A stretch of DNA of 64,000 bases, from the NCBI GenBank assembly GCA_025786725.1, contig JAHLTZ010000009.1, positions 62,001 to 126,000 of the forward strand. The letters run 5' to 3'. Each line of letters starts with the position of its first letter. Position 1 is the stretch's first letter. The notes beneath the pieces are model-generated. The model was not told the origin of the DNA and searched no databases. It was given only the letters and a program-made list of their open reading frames with translations. This document shows positions 11,082 through 22,349 of the stretch, piece by piece. Made by a program: the position numbers and the translations under genes. The DNA comes from Syncephalis fuscata (lineage: Eukaryota > Zoopagomycota > Zoopagomycetes > Zoopagales > Piptocephalidaceae).

Positions 11082-11329
11082 TTAACCATTAAGAAAGTAC
11101 CGAGACTGATAATGCCGTATTTTTGAGCACATTTCATCAGTGGCCATTATACCAATTATTGTAAATAAAATCAATGGCATTTGTTTAAATTATTTACAGT
11201 ATTGGTTATATATTCACTAACTCCATAAAGGTTTTTAAGCTATTTATTGTTTTTAAAGTAATAGCTCAGCTTATCATTTAATTTACATATTTTATACTCA
11301 ATTATGCAACTGTAAATCAATATGAAACT

Positions 11330-11730
11330 ATCCATCATTACTGCCGAAAAATTAAACTCAATATCAGTAGCTCAATCATATGCCATAGTATCATTACGTT
11401 TTAAAAAATGTACGCAATAATTGCCATATAACACTGTATAATTGTGGTAACATACTGTTTGTTGTTTTACATATAAACATATTCATTCTTTTAGTATTAT
11501 TCGCCACTTGCGTATTAAATATTAAAAATGCCTGCACATTGCTCTAGTAGTTTTAATTATGTATCATTGATTCGTTGTTATAATCGCTATTTATATATTT
11601 TTCAATTATATTCAGTTATGTGGACTATGGCGATAATGCGCGTTTGTATATAAAGTTTCTAGAGTCTTAACCAAAAACTATATTATACTATTTATTTTGC
11701 TATACTGATAATGTTGCTATAAAATAAAGT
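11330..11730 (+). pseudogene. Decayed tandem copy of the upstream 7TM-like gene
   Basis: Stretches here align by eye with the gene ending at 11081, in the same order and strand. AATATCAGTAGCTCAATCAT with ATGCCATAGTATCATTACG matches the exon near 10455-10495; GTATAATTGTGGTAACATAC matches near 10528-10548; and TTCAATTATATTCAGTTATG matches near 10695-10715. The relic has many substitutions, indels and stops and encodes nothing. Its presence shows a past tandem duplication of the receptor-like gene followed by loss. Confidence 0.65.
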
Positions 11731-11931
11731 AGTAACTATAAACACATAAATACGTAAAACTATATGTTAAAAAAGCTAAAATATTTTTTATTAAAAGTAA
11801 AACTAATTAATATGCAGTTAATTATTTTTGTGTATGTAGAAAATAGCAATAATTATTTAATTCATTTGCGTTATTTTAAAGCTAAAATAGCACAGACTTA
11901 ATAATGCTGCAGTTTTATTTTTTTTTGAAAT

Positions 11932-14900
11932 AAAAAATACAATATGAATATTAATGTGCTAATGGCTGCAGCTAAATACACTACTTTAATTTAGTCAGCT
12001 TGTTATGATAATTGCTGAATTGTACATTGTTATGTTAAACGACATAAAACAACATGAAATTAAAAAGAAAGCGCTTCATGTTAAGATCAATCATCAATAG
12101 GCCACATGTGCTATTGGAATAAAAGCGTTTTTTGTTTACTATTTTAGTCAGGATAGCTCGCTATTTGCTATAAAAAAATACACGTGAAATGTAAATCGTC
12201 AGTATCTTTATAAATATCTATCTATTATAAATTCAGGAATGACATTGCCGCATAGAAAGAATATTTTTATACTTTTTTTTACTAAAGAGTGGTTTATTTT
12301 GTTTTAAATTGGCAAATAAACTTGATAAAGGAAACTTCGATATTTATTGGTCTTGCTTTATCCTAGTTTGTATTATAACCACGATGTATATTGGCAGTGA
12401 CGAATCTGTTCAGTCTAGCAAAATATTATTTTTCTTTCATTTAAAATACTAGACATCCATTTTACAATGCAGTATCACTTTGCTACACTGTCTTTGCCTT
12501 GTTTATTATGGGCTACTGCACTGATTGCCTTGATTTTACGCTGTAGTGCAGCTCCAGACAATTCTAGACATCCATCAGCACTATCTGCTACATTTCAATA
12601 CAATGCCAACGTACCTGATGCTGATGCATCGTCGGTTCAAAATAAGCAGAGTAACGCGCATATCAATAGACGTTCTAATTATAAGCAGCCAGCGATATCA
12701 CCAGAAGGCAATATACTTTATGATATTGGAAATGGGCTTATTATGCAAAATACAAAATCAAAGATTTTTTTCGATGTCATGATGCCGCATCTGACGACTG
12801 GTGCCAATGCTATGCACGATAAGGATATAGTGGGCAAAGGTATCAATATAGGAATTATTGATAGCGGGGTTGATTATACACACCCGGCACTTGATGGCGG
12901 ATTTGGTCCAGGCTATAAAGTGCGTTATGGTTATGATTTTGTTGGTGATGCTTATGATGGAACAAACGATCTTAATCCCAGTGGAGATCCAATGGACTGT
13001 GTAGGTCATGGTACCATGGTGGCCGGCATTATCGGAACGCAAATAGGCAACTATCATGGTGTTGCGCCAGGTGCTACTCTTGGTGCTTATAAAATAAGCG
13101 GATGCAAAGGTGCTTATGCAGCTCATGCAATAGAGCCAGCACTAAAAAAAGCGAAAAAAGATGGAATGCATATTGTCAATACGTTTTTGACAGTTAATTT
13201 AAAGATCGGGGGATTGGCGCTAGCCCAAATGGTTCAAAAGTATGCCGACGACATGATTATAATTTCTAGTGTTTCTGGTGTATCTAAAGGCCAGCCAGGA
13301 ATATGGAATTCAGACGCACCTGGTATTGCTCCATCAGTAATATCTGTCGGTGCAATGGAGGCGCCTTACAAAGCTGTTTACGCATTCCGTATTTTCAATC
13401 CAAGTATAACTGCCAATATTATCCGATATGCAAATCTATGTGCAAATAAGCAGTCAATACTAGGTGAATATCCACTTTCTATCATTCCATCAGTCCCAAA
13501 CACAGACCCGTGCAAGGTACCTCAAAATGTAAACGGCAAAATGGTCTTAGTCATGTCAAATCAGTGCGATATTCAACAGCTAGCCGCAGAAGCAAAAACA
13601 CAATCTGCCGCTGGATTAATCGTTAGTAAGATAGCATCAATAGCTGAATGTTCACTACCAATCATTTTTGTGGCTACAGCATCTATTCAGTTGATATTAA
13701 GTTTATATATTCAAACCAAAGGCGTACTTTCTACTGCATTTTATATGAGAACAATAGCGGATCCAGATCCAACCCAAATGACAGGTGCCAGCTATTTGAA
13801 TTGGGGACCATCACTATTACTTGGGCTAAGCCCAGAACTACTAGCGCCCGGCTATGAAATGGCCACAACCACCAATGATAAAACTGAAAGATATAATTTA
13901 TGAAAGGGACATCGCTTGCTACACCTTATATGGCTGGCTTGGCCGCACTCTACCTTGATAACTGCTTTAGAAGCAATATTCATCCACCGAACTCCATTGA
14001 ACTTCGTTCAATTTTTCAAAATACAGCCACACCTTATATGATACCGAACAGCAAATTAGCTGGCTCAGTGGCCCATCAAGGTGCAGGTATGGCCAATATC
14101 CAGCGCGCTGTATCAAGAAAAATTAGCGCTTCACCATCTTCAATCGAACTTGGTGATAGAAAGGAGACAGGGGATGGCTCGCGCCAAAAGTCAGGAGCCA
14201 TAACAATCACGAATTTATTCACTGAAGAAAGAGAGTTTTACATTACTCATCTTCCGTCTAAATCTATGCACGGATTCAGCGTTAGAAGTGCTTTACAGGA
14301 TGTCCCAATTACTATAGACATATACGCTGGAGTTAAAATTACTCCAAACAGGATTAAAATGAAGCCAGGAAACACTGCAGTAATTAATATCGAATTTAGC
14401 ATACCAGAATCACTTGCTTATAAAGATCATTGGGTCTACTCTGGCTACATCATCACTGATACAAACCCACCAAATGGCGTTAGACCATCAGATCAGGCTA
14501 TCCATGTTCCATATCTTGGTCTAAATGGCGATATCAGCAACATTATAAACTGGCTTAGCACATAAACACACCCTTACAATAAAGCACGCAATATGCAACA
14601 TTTACAAATAATTACCACTGCAAAGCTATGGATAAAATGCTTTAAATTTATAAATTAGCTCATAATGAGTATTTAACATATTCCAAAGCATAGATATGTT
14701 TCTATACATCCCAGATATGGCATTGAAATGAAACCTCAAGTTAATCCAGCTAGCTTACAATTAAGTACTTGATATCAAATTTGAACTACATTGCAAATGA
14801 TATCCACTAGAACATTACACAAGTATTTAATAATAGATCAGCGAATAAATATTAGCTTTTAGAACATAGCAAATTTGTTCAAATAATCATGCTAAATTCT

Positions 14901-15246
14901 TTCCATTCTTTTTGCAATAAAATATGTAGTAGATGGAAAGTAGTATAGCATATTGGCAGTTAAATCATTGGCGGTCTTAGCACATCATCTAGTCACCTGA
15001 ATCGTATTACAATTAATCAAATTTGATACAACTATAATCATGCTATCTAATTTAACAATAATACAAGTGTCATTTATATTAATATAAAAGGATTCATTAG
15101 CCATTTGGCGTGATTTGTAATTAAAATGACTATTTTTAATAACACTCAATCTATTGAACATGATGATAGATGATGAATGACATCAATTATTAGATACTTT
15201 ATCATTGTAGATTCATTATCCAATATACATGTATCCTTTATCTTAC
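11932..15246 (+). repeat. Segmental duplication, copy A (partner 55725-59041)
   Basis: About 3.3 kb of near-identical sequence begins at the shared AAAAATACAATATGAATATT and ends inside the dispersed repeat, where the two copies diverge after CTTACACGTCATT. It covers about 530 bp upstream of the subtilase, the whole gene and about 680 bp downstream. Differences seen while reading are scattered substitutions and single-base indels, roughly 1%. Confidence 0.9.
12467..14565 (+). CDS. Secreted subtilisin-like (S8) protease, copy A, frame broken before the catalytic Ser
   Basis: Intronless. The N-terminus is a signal peptide (LLWATALIALILRCSA, residues about 13-28). The catalytic Asp is in GIIDSGVDYTHP, the His in DCVGHGTMVAGI and the Ser in GTSLATPYMAGLAALY. 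A protease-associated-type insert (NGKMVLVMSNQCD region) lies between His and Ser, and a C-terminal beta-sandwich (Fn3-like) region carries ITNLFTEEREFYITH. The frame stops at 13901-13903 because one base is absent near 13894, where copy B has TATAAGTTTATG. The second half is open from 13900. With that base the product would be 699 residues, the same as copy B. It is either a young pseudogene or, more likely given the deletion bias in this window, a consensus error. Likely role: extracellular proteolysis. Confidence 0.88.
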
Positions 15247-15420
15247 ACGTCATTCTATTATATACGCATATTGATATATATCATTTTGTATCTGTATACT
15301 TTACCACACTTTATTCTACTCATTGCGTTATACATGCTATAACTTCAAAATTGCTATTCATGCACTATCCATTATATATATATTCTATTATGTGTCATTT
15401 AATTTATTAATTTGTAACGC
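15090..15420. repeat. Arm copy of the dispersed repeat downstream of subtilase A
   Basis: This matches bases about 360-680 of the long element: AATGACTATTTTTAATAAC, CAATCTATTGAACATGATGA, ATCATTGTAGATTCATTATC, and further on ACTCATTGCGTTATACATGC. The duplicated segment ends within it. Confidence 0.7.
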
Positions 15421-15760
15421 TTTACTAATGTTTCCGCTATTGTACATTAATTTAACAATATATGTACAATCTATGGTTAATTTAAGTGGTTACAAGTTCA
15501 TTTTATACTTTACATTAATGATATTGGCATTATTATAACTTTCTAGTACAAGTATATTAGAATTTAGCAATGACTAAAGAAAATATTATTTATATAGCTA
15601 AACCTTAATGACTAACATTTAATTATTAAATATTTAAAATTTACTATGTATTGTAATTCGAATTCATGCTTATTATTGGTGTTAATAATGATATATAGTT
15701 AAAAATAAACAAGAGAAAATGTAGACATTAAACTACACGGTCCAATAAAAGCCACACTGC

Positions 15761-18499
15761 TTATCTTGGATCAAATGTAAGATGTAGCGTAACACTCCCT
15801 GTTCGTCTGGCGTTGGATAAACGGAATGTATTTTTAGCCGACTTGCCACCATATTGATCCAATGTAGAAAGATCAATTTCTGCGCTGCCCAGAAATTCTA
15901 ACAACATATTATTATTAACCTTGTATTTTCATTACTTTACAAACAACCGTTCCACTTACCAGGCTGGCTATACTTTGAAATTCGATGGTAGACATCCACT
16001 CGAACTGTTTCACGCATATCATCCACGGGAAATACAAACGACTAAAAATTTCGTTAATTTTCAAAACTATAAACTTTTCAATCTTTAAGTAAGCTTGCCT
16101 CTTGCCAGCGTGGATTATTACTATTCTCAATGGTGACCGTTCTCTTTTGTTGCCCACATACTGTCACTACGCAATAAGCATCGACTGTGGTACGAAATGC
16201 TAGTTCATATTTTAGTATTCATCGACTATATTTACAAGTGTATTTACCATATTGATCCGGATTAACTAAGGCACCTGCTTCACATACTAGAACACGCAGC
16301 ATGCCTAATACCGAGCTTATAGGAGGTGGCGCACCTACATCAATTAAAGTATTATTATATAAACATTACAATTGGCGTACTTTCTCTTACCATCTAATCG
16401 TTCTTTGGCCAATTCAAACTCTTCTTTGGCTTTAGTGATTTCTTTGATCCATTTATTCTTGCTTCCAATATTTGCTGTTTTCAGTGTAATAGTGTTGTTA
16501 TCGTGTACAATTTGAAAGCAACATTCGGCTGTTTTAATCGTCAATATCGCCACCTATTAAATCCATTTGCAATGGCAACTAACCTGATGCTTTTCGCGAT
16601 GTAGGTTCGCCACGTACTTGAATTTCATTCAGTAACAATGGCTAAATTCGTTGATTAGCACACCTATATAACTAGAGATATATGTTGTATGTATAGCTTA
16701 CTTCGCGATAAACCGCATTTTTATAACCACTAGTCGATCGATGTTTGGGTGGTTGTGTCAACAAAAGCATGTCTGTAAATAAATAGGCGTGCAATTTTCG
16801 TCCACTGTTTGCTTTTACAATTGCGCTATCCATAATAATATATCGTTGTTCAAAATAAATAGTCTGACCTGTCAAATCAAAGTGCTATAATTTACATTAA
16901 TTAATTAATCAGTTTATATATTATTCCATGTTTTAAAATTACCTTGCCCAGATCCGAAAGATCCACCCATGAGTTAATTTCACGTAAACGAGCAATATTC
17001 TCTAGTACACGTGTAGATTCATTTGTTTCCTCTAGTAACGTTTCTAGCCCATCAATCACACCAGAGAGTTGTATACTATCCGCATTGTCTTTCGGTGTCA
17101 ATTTATGGATCTAATTATTATAAACAAGCTATTATTTAGCAAAAAGCGCATTCCAATAATTAAAAGTCCATTATCTACCTGATTCAATAAAAGTTTATAG
17201 CGAGTAATACGTTGCATAGGTTCAATAAGTAGCGTGCTTAAATCTAACTTATGTGATCGAGAATTTTGACGTGCTTCTTGTAAAATAGCCACAATACGTG
17301 GATCTTGCTACGATGATGCTGTAAACATCGGGCTGCCGTGGATGCTCGCGAGCAATACGAACGGAAACATTGCATGGCCGATAGCTAAAACCGTAGAAAT
17401 AAATATAATATGCTCGAACCATTTGATAAATCCAAAAATATCACTAATACCTACATGTAATCCAAATATGTCACCAATAGACCGTAGAATACGTTTATCC
17501 GACTCTTGTCGCTCCAACAAATCGTTCAGCAATTGAGCACTGTACATAATAATTTCATCTAAATTTAAAAATACATTTTTGATATCCTTTGATGGAAGTA
17601 CACTTTGCAATGGCTGTCTAAATACCTAATTATCGTATTATATGTAAATATTGGTATGGTAATTGCTAATACAACTTACTTCAATGACTGTTACCATATT
17701 ACGTAGAAATACGTGTTCGGTAATAATCAATTCAAAAATTGATTCTTGGCGTTTTCGCTCCTTTTCACTCATTGTGGCCAATGTGTGAGCGGATACTGTA
17801 CCCGACCATGTCTATTTATGGGTGTGCCATACAATCCATTAGAATAGTAATTACCTGTGTTATCCAATGCCACCATTCTTACCTGGGCCCGATCCACTGA
17901 GTTCTGCTTATTGGCATGCGATAACACGGCCACTATAAACTGATCTGTAGTTGATGCGTCCATACTGGCTCGTCGCTGTTCTATTCGGGGATGAGGCGGT
18001 GCCAAACCACCATTCGTGGTATGCGATCTACCATTCATAGTATAGTAGCCGCTATCATTGTCATGGTTCATCTGGTGCAGATTAATATGCGACCGAGATC
18101 GTGGACGTAAACCCAACCCATGTACAGTATGGCTAAGGTTAGACATTGGCCTAGACGCTAGATGAATTGCTGCCATGGCCGATAATGGCCTATTATCTTC
18201 TGCATCGCTGTCATCCTCCGAGTATTCGAGCTCAGAGCATTCGAACGGATTCTCCAATGGCTCGTCCGTCGACCCGTAGATACCATCATCTTCGATAATC
18301 TCTGCCGTTTCAAATGGGTTCTCTATACACGTGTTGACGTTGGTATATGCTTTCTTTATCTGTCTATGGTGTATACGAATACTATTGGCCATATCGACCA
18401 CCTACCTGGCTCAGTGTCCTCAGGACTGCTCGCGTACTGCTTGTTAGCAAAGATAGCTGCCTGACTCCGATAAGGAGATATATGACCTGCACGCATCAT
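15761..18499 (-). CDS. Intersectin-type DH-PH-C2 Rho/Cdc42 guanine-nucleotide exchange factor
   Basis: Thirteen exons from 18499-18406 down to 15897-15761. They total 1988 nt, or 1989 (662 residues) after restoring one base missing near 17306 (AGCAAGATCC). Residues 1-185 are an acidic, Ser-rich leader with repeated NPFE motifs. The DH domain (about 193-385) includes ERKRQESIFELIITEHVFL and LLIEPMQRITRYKLLL. The PH domain (about 400-525) includes AYLFTDMLLLTQPP and PLLLNEIQ. The C2 domain (about 535-655) includes LRVLVCEAGALV and NNPRWQESFVFPV. This order and local similarity match the C-terminus of long intersectins, which activate Cdc42 at endocytic sites, but EH and SH3 domains are absent. 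NPF tripeptides are classical EH-domain ligands, so the leader could dock on a separate EH protein (inference). Intron 16098-16042 has a GC-AG donor. Confidence 0.88.
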
Positions 18500-19111
18500 A
18501 GCATACAATTGAAGGAATCCAGTCCTGTGCTGTCTACAAGTCTACCAGCTTACTACTTCTTTTACCTGTAGTCAGCCTATCTTTTAGTCTTTGGCAATGC
18601 GGTTATTGATACTGTAGTTTTTGTAAAAATACAATCAACGATGAATAGCTCATTTAGCCAATGAACTACGATTGAAGAAGGCGCAACAAGTACTTGGTTT
18701 GTAAGAATGTGTTTTGAAAGAAAAGGCAAGTGTGAACAAGTGAATTAATCCACTATCGGTCTAATCACTCAATGCAACAATGACCGCGTATCAAATGACT
18801 GAGTGTATTTACACGTGAGGCTCGGGAATTCAGTAAAGCCTGGCCCGTCACTTTTTTTTAATTAGAGATAATAATAAAACTGCTTTAAATAGTAAGTAAT
18901 TTATAATTATCTAGACACTGAAATAAGTAACCATTGTATTGTATTGTATTGTGTGTGTGTGTGTATATGTATAATAGATTATTTTAACTAATTTTGTTAT
19001 TATTATTAATAAAAACACAAGTTATTGTTATTGTATTTATTGATATCAACCATTTTAAAAGTGCTAAGTGTTGTCAATATACTTTTTTAATTTTGATATT
19101 TCGCTATTAAC
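18500..19111. other. Divergent intergenic promoter between the exchange factor and the JmjC gene
   Basis: No gene is supported. A simple-sequence run of ATTGT units passing into GT repeats lies near 18930-18965. The two flanking genes are transcribed outward. Confidence 0.5.
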
Positions 19112-22100
19112 ATGAATAATACTTACTACCACAAACAAAAAGATAGGACAATGAATCGCGATGACGACAACGATAGTAGTAGCAGTAGCAACAGTGGCCA
19201 CGACAAGAATGGCGTTATCGATAGTATACCCACAATGTCCAATGAGCCTTGTCCACGGTGCGCAGGAAGAGACGCGTCCATCTGGACCGGCAGTATGCTA
19301 GAAACTTGGCTGGCCTGTGATGTATGCGATACGTGGTTTCATGCCGCTTGTGTAGGCCTTCGTGCTCAGGAATGCGATCAGATTGAACAGTTTCACTGTC
19401 CAAACTGTACTGTCCAGCATGGACCTAGCATCTGTAAGTAGACGCGATAATGGTGATGGCATATTATGGCTATAGCGATGACAAGGCTCATTAAGCTTAG
19501 TCGAGGCACGATTGTGGCCTAAGGCGTATAAAGATCTTTTAGCATTTGCACTTATATACTGCTATATTACTAGATAAAAAAGAGATTCGAAAATCGCAAC
19601 GAGAACACACGCGTATTGATTATCGCGACCTGGTCAATGCCGATGTCATGTTACCGCGCGACCGTCTAGCTACACTAGCCAATTTTCCCTTTGTTGCCGA
19701 TAGATTTCCTCGGGTGCCGGGTGAGCAAGCGACCCTTGAATGGGCACAGGATAACGGTTTAGAAACACCGGTGATATTTACAGGCCATACCGTAAAAGGT
19801 ATGCGTATGCCACCATCAACACTTACAGTCAAGGATATTGCACGGCTTGTTGGTAAGTAACAATCTAACCATCGCCATTTGTGATGTCATTAGTCCACTA
19901 TCAGCAGTGTATGCACTATCCATCAATGGATACTAATGATATGCTTGTTATAGGACATGATACACCGGTCAATGTGATGGGTAGGCGATACCATCGGTAG
20001 GAAGGTGGCAATCGATGCTAAACCATCCATCGACATGTCTACTAGATGTTACAAGTCAATCGGATGTTACAGGATGGACCCTTGCCAATTGGGAGGCCTA
20101 TTTCTCGGCCAGTGGAACACGAACACGTACGCTTAATGTTATTAGTCTTGAAGTGTCACAGAGCCAATTAGCGGAACAGATTGAAAGACCACAGCTTGTA
20201 CGGTAAGTCACTGGTATATACTATAAGTAGTACATGCTTATATATATATATATATATAATCATTAGTGACTTGGACTGGGTATCGCAGGCCTGGCCTAAA
20301 GAGCGACGTAGATCCAATGATTATCCACAAGTACAGCTTTACTGTTTAATGAGCGTAAAAGATTGCTATACTGATTTGTAAGTTTAAAGGTAATATTATC
20401 CAATACACTTTACTTACTACTACTACTACTACTACCAATCAATAATAGCCATATAGATTTTGGAGGTTCTTCTGTAGGTTAATAATTAGAACTAATGGAC
20501 AGTATATGCAGCATTAATAAGCATATATAGGTATTTTATCATATATTATCAGGAAATAAGACATTTTACTTTATTCCACCAACATCAACAAATTTAAAAA
20601 AGTACGAGAAATGGTGTAAATCCCCCGAACAAGCCTCGACCTTTTTGGCCGAAGAAGCGCGTCCTTGTTATCGTGTCAATTTAGAAGCAGGTGACACAAT
20701 GTAAGTGTTAATGAAAGAGGGAGGCCAATACTCTTCATAAATAGTTACTATAATATGTCAATTATAGGATTATTCCTACTGGATGGATCCATGCCGTATA
20801 TACACCTAGTGATGCCATTGTAATAGGTGGCAATTTCTACATGGATTACATATGGGACGCCAATTGGATATTTATGCGTTAGAAAAGCGTACATCAGTGC
20901 CCCAAGCATTCCGATTTCCCTATTTTGAACAATTATGCTGGTACGCAGCCATGCAATATCAAAACTTATTACACGGTATAGTAGTAATATCAATTATATA
21001 CTATATAACCATCTAATATAAATCCAATAATAATTAAACTAAAATAGAACAAAAAAAGTTAAGCGATCAAGAAATGAATGGCTTAAATCGTTTAATTGAA
21101 TTTCTACGCGAGACAAGAACAAATTATCAAAAAGATTTAATACCACCAGAAATGAAACACCAGATGCTTTTATTAATCAATTAGAAGAACAAGTAGATAA
21201 AATACACTTAATTAAAGAACAAACATCAGATGATACAAAACAACGATTAAAAGTTAAATTGAAATTAGCATCTAGTCATTCTAATGATAAAGACACTACA
21301 ATACCACCACCATTAACAACAGCAACAACAACAACATATCAAGAAGTAAAAGAACCATTAACAAATGTAAATACAACCACACCGATCATCAATGAATCAG
21401 GTGTAGCAATGTCAAAGAGTAATAGTGAAAATAATGGTAAATTACGTATTCGTATATTACCTCAACAATTACGCACTGTTACTTCTACTCATCCATCAAG
21501 TGAAGAACAAGAAGAACAAGAAGAAGTGATGATGAGGATGAGGAGAACAGTATAAGTGAATCAGATGATGATCATGAACATCAATCCATTCATCATGACA
21601 ATAACAAAACATTAACCCTATCTAATCATAATGTAATAACTAATTATGATGATAGTTCATTACATTCTATTTATAATCATCAACAAGAACATCATCAAAA
21701 ACAGACATCTACATTAATGCCTATTGTTATGGATGATCCTAAAGATGAAGACTTTGAATTGATAGATCAAGAAGAAGAAGAGGAAGATGAATATGATACT
21801 ACCTATACACCTTCTTTCAATGAACCTACACGTAAACGGCCCCGTCGTTTACCGACTAGTAAAACATCTACTATAGGGCGTCACTCTACTACTAATCTAT
21901 CAACATCAGGACAGAGTGCCGTATTTGATCCACTTGATGTACTAGGACTGATGAATGATAATGATACATCCACTAGAAGTAGTCATGGTCGCAGTAAAGA
22001 TAGTAACTCAAGTACCAGTAACAAGACATCACTTAGTCGTAGTAGATCGCAAGGTGGTGTAGGCAGTAATGGTAGTGGTGGTGTTGTATCAAAGATTTTA

Positions 22101-22124
22101 CGTGATATGAAACGACGTCGTTAA
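19112..22124 (+). CDS. JHD1: PHD-JmjC histone lysine demethylase, JHD1/KDM2 type
   Basis: Nine exons: 19112-19433, 19574-19852, 19954-19980, 20046-20202, 20267-20377, 20449-20473, 20531-20700, 20768-20975 and 21048-22124. The PHD finger (residues 47-99; [20 protein letters not shown]) precedes a JmjC domain. Its iron ligands are H300 and D302 (HIDFGGSS) and H372 ([10 protein letters not shown]), and K317 ([10 protein letters not shown]) is the likely 2-oxoglutarate contact. JHD1/KDM2 enzymes demethylate H3K36 me1/me2. The C-terminal third is low-complexity, with acidic runs, QLR-type repeats and a basic RKRPRRLP stretch that may be a nuclear signal. Three single bases are missing, near 20835 (T run, inside GGNF..LHGL), 21149 (A run) and 21526. 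Adding them gives exactly 792 codons plus stop with all phases consistent. No CXXC or F-box domain is seen. Confidence 0.92.
20238..20260. repeat. TA microsatellite within a JHD1 intron
   Basis: A run of TA dinucleotides sits in the intron between exons 20046-20202 and 20267-20377, just upstream of the acceptor. Confidence 0.8.
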
Positions 22125-22349
22125 ATGATTTAATGTAATTACAATTCAATTGAATTTCAATAATTATAATAAATACTTTTTAATTACCAAACACTATTTT
22201 ATGGTTATTAAATGATACGACGTCATCCATTGATACTTTCTTTTGTTCATCTATTTCTTGTCATTGACTAAATAGCTACCTATTATTGTTTATTACTGAG
22301 TCAGTAGTACTATTTACTATTTGTACTGTTCTAGTAAACAGTTAAAGCA

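Noticed and set aside
12758-13126. 122-codon antisense frame in subtilase A (and its twin in copy B)
   Set aside because: The sense frame carries conserved catalytic motifs; the antisense product has no recognisable features.
16531-16620. A 30-nt intron (GTTAGT...AATAG) in the PH domain
   Set aside because: Too short, and it breaks the frame. A GTACGT donor further upstream gives a 64-nt intron and the correct phase.
20768-20975. Programmed -1 frameshift in the JmjC domain
   Set aside because: No slippery heptamer or downstream structure is evident, the site is a plain T run, and equivalent breaks occur in many unrelated genes without a shared motif.
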